Assembly (NCBI GenBank): GCA_021802165.1
Contig: JAKAAU010000095.1
Span: 1-6,357, forward strand
Direction of reading: 5' to 3'
Length of the DNA stretch: 6,357 nucleotides
From: Thermoplasmata archaeon
GTDB lineage: Archaea > Thermoplasmatota > Thermoplasmata > Thermoplasmatales > Thermoplasmataceae
Shown: one piece after another, positions 1 through 5,662 of the stretch
How the letters are laid out: the number at the start of each line of letters is the position of its first letter
Position numbering within the stretch: the first letter of the stretch is position 1
Program-made: the position numbers and the translations under genes
Notes under the pieces: model-generated
Database searches by the model: none
What the model was told of the DNA's origin: nothing
What the model saw: only the letters and a program-made list of their open reading frames with translations

Positions 1-9
1 TGAATATAG

Positions 10-20
10 AAATATATATA
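10..20 (+). promoter_or_regulatory. TATA box for the secreted-protein gene (leaderless)
   Basis: The AT-only stretch aaatatatata is centred about 25 bases before the ATG at 40. This is the spacing expected when archaeal transcription starts at or next to the start codon. No Shine-Dalgarno sequence lies between it and the ATG. The flanking DNA is also very AT-rich, so the exact limits are uncertain. Confidence 0.55.
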
Positions 21-39
21 TCTATGTGTTAATAATACT

Positions 40-1173
40 ATGAAGAAGAAAATAATAATAGGTGTATTAATGGTAGCTATATTTTTGATGTCAGGCTTTA
101 ATATTGTTACGGGCATAGAAAATACGGGTGCAAATACTGCGGTTACATCTCTTTCTTCAAACTCTTCAGTGTATAACAAAAATGGAAATAATTTAAAAAA
201 TATTGAAAACCGGAAAATTAATAGCTATAAGATAGGCAATTACAGCATATTGTCATGTAATAATATGCTATCCAGAAATAATATATTAAATGTGGACATA
301 GATAATCATTATTATGAAATAAAGTGGATTGTAAGCATGGTTGCAGGAAACGAAACTTTCCAGTTGCATTTCCATAACTATAACATAATTTATACGGATA
401 ATTCAATAATAGTACATGGATGGGATAGATATGCAGGCATATATAATGTATTATCAGTCAATAATAAGAGTTTAAATTCCAATATAGTAATAAAAAGCAA
501 TGTAGCAGCCGTATACAACATAAAATTTGTTGAGGGAAATAATATAAAAAATTACAGGACAGTTAAATTGTCAGATAATTACAGTGCATCATTGATAAAT
601 GGCATAAAAACATCATGGGCAAATGAAATGGGGATTTTCCATAATGGAATATTAAGAATAAACAATAATTCATACATGCTTTCACTTAATTTCAACAATA
701 TAAAATTAAACAAAGGACAGGCATATTCAATAGATCCCGCAATCAAGCCAATGCGATTGCCTGTGGAACCATGTACAACTACACTCACATTTAAATTATA
801 CGATAACACACTCACTAAAATAGATATTTATAACATTAAGAATGAAATCATAGTTGACGGAACAGATATTTCTTATGATGCATATTATTGCTTAATTGAT
901 ACAGCTAACTGGCATAAAGTTTCATGTTCAACTAGCCATGGAAATTATTACAGCACTATTAACGCGTGTTTCATGGGTTATTTCGGAACATTTTGGCTAA
1001 CCGCAGTAAGTACAGAAATATCACTTAGTTCTGGGGTATTTCATGGAACTATAAAGATTGCGATACTTGAATTGGTTGATAACGTATGGATACCGTATAA
1101 AAGTGAAACAGTTGTCAATAGTCAGATATCTGCTGCTACGGATAATTCTTATAAAGAATATATAATATCATGA
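40..1173 (+). CDS. Secreted asparagine-rich protein of unknown function
   Basis: I do not recognise this 377-residue protein. Its N-terminus is a clear secretion signal: basic MKKK, then a hydrophobic stretch at about residues 5-20, then a turn-rich stretch, with possible cleavage near residue 25. There is no second hydrophobic segment at the C-terminus, so the mature protein should be released or bound loosely to the cell surface. It is rich in Asn, Tyr, Ser and Ile, and the alternating hydrophobic pattern suggests mostly beta structure. Six N-x-S/T sequons occur (Asn41, 67, 104, 142, 180, 209), all in the first 210 residues, consistent with a glycosylated exported part. A motif YSIDPAIKP (229-237) looks like a boundary between an N-terminal beta domain and a C-terminal domain of about 140 residues. 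The C-terminal domain carries four cysteines (245, 284, 296, 310), and one more lies at 73. The start is supported by the signal peptide and by a TATA box 25 bases upstream. The 9-base gap to the next gene suggests co-transcription. GC content is low, about 27% over the first 240 bases of the window. No catalytic motif was found, and an adhesin or envelope role is only a guess. Confidence 0.8.
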   Translation: MKKKIIIGVLMVAIFLMSGFNIVTGIENTGANTAVTSLSSNSSVYNKNGNNLKNIENRKINSYKIGNYSILSCNNMLSRNNILNVDIDNHYYEIKWIVSMVAGNETFQLHFHNYNIIYTDNSIIVHGWDRYAGIYNVLSVNNKSLNSNIVIKSNVAAVYNIKFVEGNNIKNYRTVKLSDNYSASLINGIKTSWANEMGIFHNGILRINNNSYMLSLNFNNIKLNKGQAYSIDPAIKPMRLPVEPCTTTLTFKLYDNTLTKIDIYNIKNEIIVDGTDISYDAYYCLIDTANWHKVSCSTSHGNYYSTINACFMGYFGTFWLTAVSTEISLSSGVFHGTIKIAILELVDNVWIPYKSETVVNSQISAATDNSYKEYIIS

Positions 1174-1177
1174 GATG
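1171..1177 (+). promoter_or_regulatory. Weak Shine-Dalgarno overlapping the upstream stop codon
   Basis: The bases tgagatg contain the TGA stop of the secreted-protein gene and partly match the archaeal ribosome-binding consensus GAGGTG. They end 5 bases before the ATG at 1183. The arrangement suggests translation of the membrane-protein gene from the same transcript, perhaps coupled to termination of the first gene. The match is imperfect. Confidence 0.35.
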
Positions 1178-1182
1178 TAAAA

Positions 1183-1572
1183 ATGGCAGGTATACTATAT
1201 GACATAATGATCGAAAGCGTATCTTTATTTGGTATAATTTTCTGGATTGTTTTATCTATTGTACTTTTTTTAGTTTATAGAATGTATATTTCGAATAAAA
1301 AAGCAATTATATCCTCAATAGTTATTGGACGAATATTTACTATTTTATCAATATACCCGGTAAATTCAATAGTGATTAAAAGTATATGCCCCGGTCCTGG
1401 ATATGGCCAGTTTTATCCGCTTACTTTTATGATCTTTATTTCTTTTATAAATGGATTTGCATTTTCCTTAATTATATATTATTTTTATAATTCTAAAATA
1501 GCAATAAAAATTGGAATACTAACGTTTGCAATATTATTTCTTGCCATTAATATTGCGGCTGCTCCTGCTTAG
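1183..1572 (+). CDS. Small four-helix membrane protein, unknown function
   Basis: I do not recognise this 129-residue protein. Hydropathy read by eye gives four membrane segments at about residues 11-35, 41-66, 78-102 and 105-127. They are separated by a short basic loop (SNKK, 37-40), a Gly/Pro-rich loop containing CPGPGYGQ (69-76), and a very short turn before the last helix. The chain ends directly after the last helix with AAAPA, so there is no soluble domain. The gene begins 9 bases after the secreted-protein gene and has no convincing TATA box of its own, so the two probably form one transcript. The neighbouring exported protein suggests a role at the cell envelope, for example as a partner or anchor, but this is inference from position only. 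A T-rich tract starting about 20 bases after the stop is a plausible terminator. Its base composition is as AT-rich as the first gene and unlike the metabolic genes downstream. Confidence 0.75.
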   Translation: MAGILYDIMIESVSLFGIIFWIVLSIVLFLVYRMYISNKKAIISSIVIGRIFTILSIYPVNSIVIKSICPGPGYGQFYPLTFMIFISFINGFAFSLIIYYFYNSKIAIKIGILTFAILFLAINIAAAPA

Positions 1573-1590
1573 AATTATAAGAATATCCAA

Positions 1591-1609
1591 TTTGTTTTTT
1601 TGTCTCTTT
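1591..1609 (+). terminator. T-rich terminator after the membrane-protein gene
   Basis: The non-template strand carries a T-dominated stretch with an uninterrupted run of seven T at 1595-1601, starting 18 bases after the stop codon. Archaeal RNA polymerase terminates on such U-tracts without needing a hairpin. A second T-rich run at 1649-1660 could act as a backup. Confidence 0.5.
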
Positions 1610-1663
1610 GATGCCTGACTGGATTTACATGCCATTTCCCTTATTACATTTTTTAATTTTATA

Positions 1664-1689
1664 GTTATATATCATATTAAGCAGGAGGA
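1664..1689 (+). other. Orphan TATA-like element and Shine-Dalgarno without a gene
   Basis: A TATA-like gttatatatcat (1664-1675) is followed by a strong Shine-Dalgarno-like aggagga (1683-1689). No ATG or TTG lies at a usable distance. The nearest GTG (1712) opens only six codons before a stop. The site lies in the convergent spacer between the membrane-protein gene and the hydrolase gene. It may be a remnant of a lost gene start or chance in AT-rich DNA. Confidence 0.25.
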
Positions 1690-1714
1690 ATAGCTATTTT
1701 TCAAGCAATAAGTG

Positions 1715-1719
1715 AAAAA
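1715..1719 (-). terminator. Short T-tract after the RNase Z-like gene
   Basis: Read on the minus strand, five consecutive T preceded by CGCCC lie 18 bases beyond the TAA stop of the hydrolase gene. This is a modest U-tract terminator candidate. The run is short, so read-through is possible. Confidence 0.35.
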
Positions 1720-1736
1720 GGGCGATATTTAAGCTA

Positions 1737-2495
1737 TTACAGATTAATATCTGCAAATGGAAGAATAATATTTTCACTGTATTTTGCTTTTAAAACGGAA
1801 ACGGTTTCATCTGTAAGATGTACCGGCACCAGTTTCTTCGCATGGCTTTCTCCGAAACCCTTTATTGCCGACGAGTAAGTAGAGTGTTTCCAGAATTTTG
1901 CTATTTCAGCATCTTTATCCGTATATGTCATTTCATGCAAAAGGATATCTGCATTTTCCCCTAAAAGTGGAATATTATCGTTATAGGCTGTATCTCCCGT
2001 ATAGGCAATAGTATTACCACGGTATTCCAGCCTGTACATATTGTCCGGAATGATATGGTTCCCTGAAAATGCTTCTATGTAGTCATTCTCACTTTTGTCT
2101 ATAAATTCCGTTTTAATCTCGTATACTTCCCCATTATTGTTTATCTCCACATAATTGGGTTTTACGCTGAACATATAATTATCCGGGGTATTATATATCT
2201 GCAATATTTTTTCTGTATTTTTTCTTATTCCTTTTGGTCCCATGATTGTCAATTCATCTTTTACATTTCTGGCTCCCCTGTACCAGAGTATTTCAGCAAG
2301 GCCGCCGTAGTGGTCAAGGTGCATGTGGCTGATTAGCATTTTATCAATTTTTGCAGGGTCAATCCCATTTTCAAGCATGGATTCAATTGTATGTGGCCCG
2401 CAGTCAAGGACAATATGCCCATCAATTATAATTGAAACGTTCCTTTTCCCTGCCTGTATGTGTGATGACCAGTTTCCTAAAAATTTAATTTGCAT
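1737..2495 (-). CDS. Metallo-beta-lactamase-fold hydrolase, RNase Z-like, no arm
   Basis: This 252-residue protein has the complete metal site of the RNase Z branch of the metallo-beta-lactamase fold. HMHLDH (57-62) supplies His57, His59, Asp61 and His62. His147, Asp168 (in YTGDT) and His226 (in VPVHLTD) complete a two-metal site, usually zinc. RNase Z hallmarks are also present: KRN (17-19) as in its PxKxRN loop, GPKGI (86-90), HEMT (187-190) matching the HEAT motif, and HST (204-206) carrying the probable catalytic His. RNase Z removes the 3' trailer of tRNA precursors. Most members are near 300 residues because an inserted flexible arm grips the tRNA; here there is no room for one, and the usual GTG of the N-terminus is GNW. 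The substrate may therefore differ, and a general MBL hydrolase is the safer call. The ATG at 2495 has GGAGG 11 bases upstream, in contrast to its leaderless neighbours. The protein should be cytoplasmic, as no signal peptide is seen. Confidence 0.85.
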   Translation of the reverse strand: MQIKFLGNWSSHIQAGKRNVSIIIDGHIVLDCGPHTIESMLENGIDPAKIDKMLISHMHLDHYGGLAEILWYRGARNVKDELTIMGPKGIRKNTEKILQIYNTPDNYMFSVKPNYVEINNNGEVYEIKTEFIDKSENDYIEAFSGNHIIPDNMYRLEYRGNTIAYTGDTAYNDNIPLLGENADILLHEMTYTDKDAEIAKFWKHSTYSSAIKGFGESHAKKLVPVHLTDETVSVLKAKYSENIILPFADINL

Positions 2496-2506
2496 TTCAA
2501 ATCATT

Positions 2507-2511
2507 CCTCC
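2507..2511 (-). promoter_or_regulatory. Shine-Dalgarno GGAGG for the RNase Z-like gene
   Basis: On the minus strand GGAGG lies 11 bases before the ATG and is flanked by a purine-rich stretch. It fixes the start of the hydrolase gene and implies a transcript with a 5' leader. Possible TATA boxes on this strand lie at 2533-2541, 2552-2568 and 2571-2581, and I cannot choose among them. Confidence 0.6.
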
Positions 2512-2571
2512 TATTTCCTGTTCCGTTTATTGACATATACAATCAAGCCAACCTTTTAATTAAATATTCTC

Positions 2572-2596
2572 CATATATAAACCATAGGCATATATA
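2572..2596. repeat. Direct repeat catatata in a divergent promoter region
   Basis: The octamer catatata occurs at 2572-2579 and again at 2589-2596, 17 bases apart, in the 155-base spacer between the divergent hydrolase and transporter genes. Each copy is almost self-complementary, so either could serve as a TATA box for either strand. Chance occurrence in AT-rich DNA is possible. Confidence 0.35.
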
Positions 2597-2623
2597 TTCC
2601 AGTATAGCTTATTTGGATTTTTC

Positions 2624-2630
2624 TTAAATA
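2624..2630 (+). promoter_or_regulatory. TATA box for the transporter gene (leaderless)
   Basis: ttaaata is centred about 24 bases before the ATG at 2651, the spacing of a leaderless archaeal promoter. No Shine-Dalgarno sequence precedes the ATG. The bases upstream of it are T-rich and do not make a good BRE. Confidence 0.5.
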
Positions 2631-2650
2631 CGGGGCATTTATAGAACGCT

Positions 2651-4033
2651 ATGGGGTATAACGCTCTGGATAATGCAAGGATAAATTCTCTGCATAAGAA
2701 AATCACAGCACTTTCGGTTGGAGGAACATTCCTGGATGGTTACGATATTTCAATAATATCTGTAGCCCTTATAGTTATGTCCAAAACTGCATTTGGGCTG
2801 GATACTGATTTTGGCAAAGCTATGATAGCGGCATCTACAACAATAGGAATGCTCGTCGGCGCAATTCTGTTCGGGTACATAACTGATCTGTACGGCAGGC
2901 GGACAATGTATATGTATGACATGGCTTTATTTATTGTACTGACAGCAGCTGAAGCATTTTCATGGAGCTTTGCCTCATTGTTTATTATGAGATTTATCCT
3001 CGGACTTGGATTAGGTGCCGATTACGCTATAGGTACAACAATAATCGGGGAATTTTCTCCGGTGAAATACAGGGGGAAACTGCTGGTAACCAACGTGCTT
3101 TCATGGTTTTTAGGTGCAGCAGTAGCAGCAGTAACAGGATATCTTCTGCTCCCGCTGGGAAATGAGTCATGGAGATATATGTTTCTACTTGGGATAATCC
3201 CGGCCGCCATAATTCTGGTACTGAGGAGGGATGTTCCAGAGTCGCCCAGGTGGCTAAGCAATAAGGGCAATGCCAGTGAAGCTGAGGATATAGAACGGAG
3301 GTTGACCGGCACTTCTGATAATTTAACTGCAATTAAACGTGATAATAAGAACCCTTTGAAAGAGCTGCTAAGCAGAAAATACATAAAGAGCCTTCTTTTT
3401 GTGGGAATATTCTGGTTTACATTTGATGCGGCATTCTATGGAATAAGTATATTCAGCCCCACAATACTGGAATTGCTGGGTTTAAAAGCAAGGTTAGCGG
3501 TGCTTGGGTCTGCTGTTTTTGATACATTTGCAATAATTGGAAGCTTAATAGCAATTCTCCTGATCGATAGAATAGGCAGGAAAGGGATAACAATAATTGG
3601 ATTCTCCGGTATGGTAATATCACTCCTAAGCCTTGGAATTATAACATTTTACGTTCCTGATAGGTCAGCATTTATAACAGATGGAATCCTCATATTTGCA
3701 CTGTTTCTAATATTTTATATAACTGAAGCAATAGGACCAGGTTCTACTGATTTTGTTTACCCGGTAGAACTTTTCCCCACGGAAGACAGGGCAAGTGCAC
3801 AGGGATTCGGGACATCAGTTAGCCGTATCGGGGCTATTCTTGGCATTACAACGTTCCCGTTTATTGTTTCAATCTATGGCTTCAGCACCAGCCTTTTCTT
3901 CTTCACCGGTTTATCTGTAATTGGCTTGCTTGCTACCATATTCCTTGCTACTGAAACAAAGGGAAAAACACTTGAGCAGGTTAATGAAATAGAGGAGGGA
4001 AAAATTAGCAAATTTAAAGCCGGGGCAAAATAA
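2651..4033 (+). CDS. MFS transporter, sugar/metabolite:proton porter type
   Basis: This is a 460-residue integral membrane protein with the length and signatures of a complete 12-helix major facilitator. GYITDLYGRR (75-84) is the loop 2-3 motif. RFILGLGLGADY (114-125), followed by GEFSP and RGKL (140-143), is the second sugar-porter signature. PESPRWL (196-202) precedes the central cytoplasmic loop (about 203-245), which contains charged stretches. DRIGRKG (306-312) is the repeat of the first motif in the second half. PVELFPTEDRASAQG (371-385) and ETKGKTLEQ (435-443) are typical of the C-terminal half. FLDGYDISII (27-36) in helix 1 carries acidic residues often seen in proton-coupled members. 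Members of this branch import sugars, organic acids or phosphate with protons, which suits an acidophile with a large inward proton gradient. The actual substrate cannot be read from the sequence. The gene stands alone with its own promoter and a T6 tract after the stop. Confidence 0.9.
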   Translation: MGYNALDNARINSLHKKITALSVGGTFLDGYDISIISVALIVMSKTAFGLDTDFGKAMIAASTTIGMLVGAILFGYITDLYGRRTMYMYDMALFIVLTAAEAFSWSFASLFIMRFILGLGLGADYAIGTTIIGEFSPVKYRGKLLVTNVLSWFLGAAVAAVTGYLLLPLGNESWRYMFLLGIIPAAIILVLRRDVPESPRWLSNKGNASEAEDIERRLTGTSDNLTAIKRDNKNPLKELLSRKYIKSLLFVGIFWFTFDAAFYGISIFSPTILELLGLKARLAVLGSAVFDTFAIIGSLIAILLIDRIGRKGITIIGFSGMVISLLSLGIITFYVPDRSAFITDGILIFALFLIFYITEAIGPGSTDFVYPVELFPTEDRASAQGFGTSVSRIGAILGITTFPFIVSIYGFSTSLFFFTGLSVIGLLATIFLATETKGKTLEQVNEIEEGKISKFKAGAK

Positions 4034-4041
4034 TTTTAAAA

Positions 4042-4047
4042 TTTTTT
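4042..4047 (+). terminator. T-tract terminator after the transporter gene
   Basis: Six consecutive T occur 9 bases after the TAA stop, within a broader A/T-only stretch (4031-4047). This is a plausible archaeal U-tract terminator. The next gene has its own TATA box, which fits separate transcription. Confidence 0.45.
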
Positions 4048-4112
4048 GTAATTTAAACATTAAGCTAAAAGCCATAATACGTTAATTTATATATTTTCCA
4101 TTCAGGTTTCAT

Positions 4113-4128
4113 TCAAAGCATATATATG
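4113..4128 (+). promoter_or_regulatory. BRE/TATA promoter of the threonine dehydratase gene
   Basis: A purine-rich BRE-like tcaaag (4113-4118) abuts catatatatg (4119-4128), centred about 25 bases before the ATG at 4149. This is the best-formed promoter in the window. The short distance implies a leaderless message, and no Shine-Dalgarno is present. Confidence 0.6.
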
Positions 4129-4148
4129 TATCAACGCAATCCAAATCT

Positions 4149-5354
4149 ATGTTAAGTTATGATAGAATAGTCAGAGCAGGAAATGAGATAAAGGGGAAGA
4201 TACATAGAACGCCATTATTCCATTCAACAACATTCAGCAATATGTTTTCATGTGACGTTTACTTTAAAATGGAGAATTTTCAGAAGACGGGGTCTTTCAA
4301 ATCCAGAGGAGCTATGGAAAAATTTTCAACGTTGACCGCTGAACAGAAAAAAAATGGAGTAATAACCGCCAGTGCAGGAAATCACGCACAGGGAGTGGCT
4401 TTTGCGGCTTCCTATTATGGCGTTGATGCAAAAATTGTCATGCCTGAAACAACACCGCCTGCCAAGGTAAACGCTGTCCAATCCTATGGCGGCACAGTTA
4501 TACTAAAGGGCAATAGCTACGACGAAGCACATGAATATGCGGTACAGGTTTCAGTGGACGAGAAAAGGGAATTTATTGAAGCTTATAACGATGAGGATGT
4601 TATCGCCGGCCAGGGAACAATAGGCCTTGAAATTTTAGAAGATGTGAAACCGGACATTGTAATAGTGCCAATAGGTGGTGGAGGGCTTATTTCAGGGATA
4701 TCATTTGCAATTAAATCAAAAAACAAGGATATAAAAATAATAGGGGTAGAGTCCGAAAAGGCAAATGCCATGGAATTATCTATAAAGGAAGGCAAAATAG
4801 TTCCATACACCAGCAACGATACAATTGCTGATGGAATCGCCGTAAAATATCCGGGAAATATAACATTTGAACTGGTAAAGAAATATGTGGATGGAGTTGT
4901 TACAGTATCGGATGAGAATATTGCATATGCACTATTCAAGCTGCTTGAAAGGGAAAAAGTGCTTGTGGAGCCTTCCGGCGCAGCTGGCCTTGCAGCATTA
5001 TTCGAAAATAAAATTGATGTTAAGGGCAAGAAAGTTGTTATTGTACTTTCAGGAGGGAACGTAAACTTCCTACTGCTGTCCAACATAATATACAGGGCGC
5101 TTGAAATGGAAAACAAGTTGCTCCGCCTTGAGTTCAATCTGCCTGACCATCCGGGCATAATGGAAAAAATAGTAAATGCCATATCATCTTCCGGAGCCAA
5201 TATATACCATGCCGAGGTGGATAATTTAAACAAGGATACACCTATAGGATACCAGTATCTCCTATTCACAATAAACGTCCTTGACAAATCAAGAATAGAT
5301 GAATTGCTCGGGAGCCTCGATAAACTTGGTTATAAATATCGCATAATAGGATAG
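4149..5354 (+). CDS. ilvA: Threonine ammonia-lyase (dehydratase) with ACT domain
   Basis: This 401-residue PLP enzyme deaminates L-threonine to 2-oxobutanoate and ammonia, the entry step of isoleucine synthesis from threonine; many relatives also act on serine. The fold type II catalytic domain covers about residues 1-320. Lys51 in GSFKSRGA binds PLP, SAGNHAQG (75-82) holds the substrate carboxylate, the glycine loop GGGGL (176-180) binds the PLP phosphate, and SGGN (301-304) contacts the pyridine ring. Residues about 326-401 (from RLEFNLPDHPG onwards) form a single ACT domain, a small ligand-binding module that usually mediates allosteric control by an amino acid such as isoleucine or valine. 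Length and single ACT domain match the medium-form threonine ammonia-lyases (about 400 residues), longer than catabolic TdcB and shorter than two-ACT IlvA. The start is fixed by the promoter 25 bases upstream. The gene stands alone and converges on the acylphosphatase gene with 4 bases between stops. A catabolic role remains possible. Confidence 0.93.
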   Translation: MLSYDRIVRAGNEIKGKIHRTPLFHSTTFSNMFSCDVYFKMENFQKTGSFKSRGAMEKFSTLTAEQKKNGVITASAGNHAQGVAFAASYYGVDAKIVMPETTPPAKVNAVQSYGGTVILKGNSYDEAHEYAVQVSVDEKREFIEAYNDEDVIAGQGTIGLEILEDVKPDIVIVPIGGGGLISGISFAIKSKNKDIKIIGVESEKANAMELSIKEGKIVPYTSNDTIADGIAVKYPGNITFELVKKYVDGVVTVSDENIAYALFKLLEREKVLVEPSGAAGLAALFENKIDVKGKKVVIVLSGGNVNFLLLSNIIYRALEMENKLLRLEFNLPDHPGIMEKIVNAISSSGANIYHAEVDNLNKDTPIGYQYLLFTINVLDKSRIDELLGSLDKLGYKYRIIG

Positions 5355-5358
5355 GCAA

Positions 5359-5628
5359 TTAATCCCTTATTATTTCAAAGGAATCAAAATTAGCATCATC
5401 GGCTGGCGTGGTTTCCACAGATGATATTTCTGCCGGCGGGATTTTTCTGCAATATCCTTCCATAATTGATATCATTTCATCGTCCCCGGAAAACACAGCA
5501 GAAACAGAACCATCCTGATTATTTTTAACCCAGCCCTTTATGCCCAGCTCTACTGCCTTTTTCTTCACATGTGCCCTGAAGCCAATGCCCTGGACGGTGC
5601 CATGGAATACAAATTTAACTGTTGACAT
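5359..5628 (-). CDS. acyP: Acylphosphatase
   Basis: This small cytoplasmic enzyme of 89 residues, the usual family length, hydrolyses acyl phosphates such as acetyl phosphate, carbamoyl phosphate and 1,3-bisphosphoglycerate. The signature GTVQGIGFR (10-18) supplies the phosphate-binding loop and catalytic Arg18. GWVKNNQDGSV (32-42) supplies the catalytic Asn36 and the second family signature. The C-terminal FDSFEIIRD closes the ferredoxin-like sandwich. The gene lies 34 bases downstream of the HTH regulator on the same strand, with no T-tract between them, so read-through is likely. It may also have its own leaderless promoter, because an A/T box on the minus strand sits 24 bases before its ATG. 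Its stop codon is 4 bases from that of the convergent threonine dehydratase gene. The link to the regulator could be mere adjacency. Confidence 0.95.
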   Translation of the reverse strand: MSTVKFVFHGTVQGIGFRAHVKKKAVELGIKGWVKNNQDGSVSAVFSGDDEMISIMEGYCRKIPPAEISSVETTPADDANFDSFEIIRD

Positions 5629-5648
5629 AATTCATCATCATATTTTTC

Positions 5649-5656
5649 AATAAATT
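5649..5656 (-). promoter_or_regulatory. Possible TATA box for acyP
   Basis: On the minus strand AATTTATT, preceded by purine-rich GAGGAAAA that resembles a BRE, is centred about 24 bases before the acyP ATG. It would give a leaderless acyP message independent of the upstream regulator. The region is short and A/T-rich, so support is moderate. Confidence 0.4.
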
Positions 5657-5662
5657 TTTTCC

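Noticed and set aside
1534..1635. A 33-codon minus-strand ORF beginning MACKSSQASK, with a TATA-like stretch upstream
   Set aside because: It overlaps the end of the membrane-protein gene on the other strand, crosses its terminator, has no Shine-Dalgarno, and has a composition expected by chance.
1689..1698. Perfect 10-base palindrome aatagctatt followed by T residues, considered as a hairpin terminator
   Set aside because: The palindrome has no loop bases and would be too short and AT-rich to form a stable hairpin.
2323..2559. A 78-codon plus-strand open frame opposite the start of the RNase Z-like gene
   Set aside because: It is antisense to the conserved metal-binding region of a real gene and has no supported start or family match.
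3022..3384. Two minus-strand open frames of 101 and 120 codons opposite the transporter gene
   Set aside because: Both are antisense to a transporter with conserved motifs, overlap each other in different frames, and have no recognisable domain.
4583..5287. A long minus-strand open frame (234 codons) opposite the threonine dehydratase gene
   Set aside because: It lies wholly antisense to a well-supported enzyme, is rich in Ser, Pro and Phe as reverse shadows often are, and shows no family motif.
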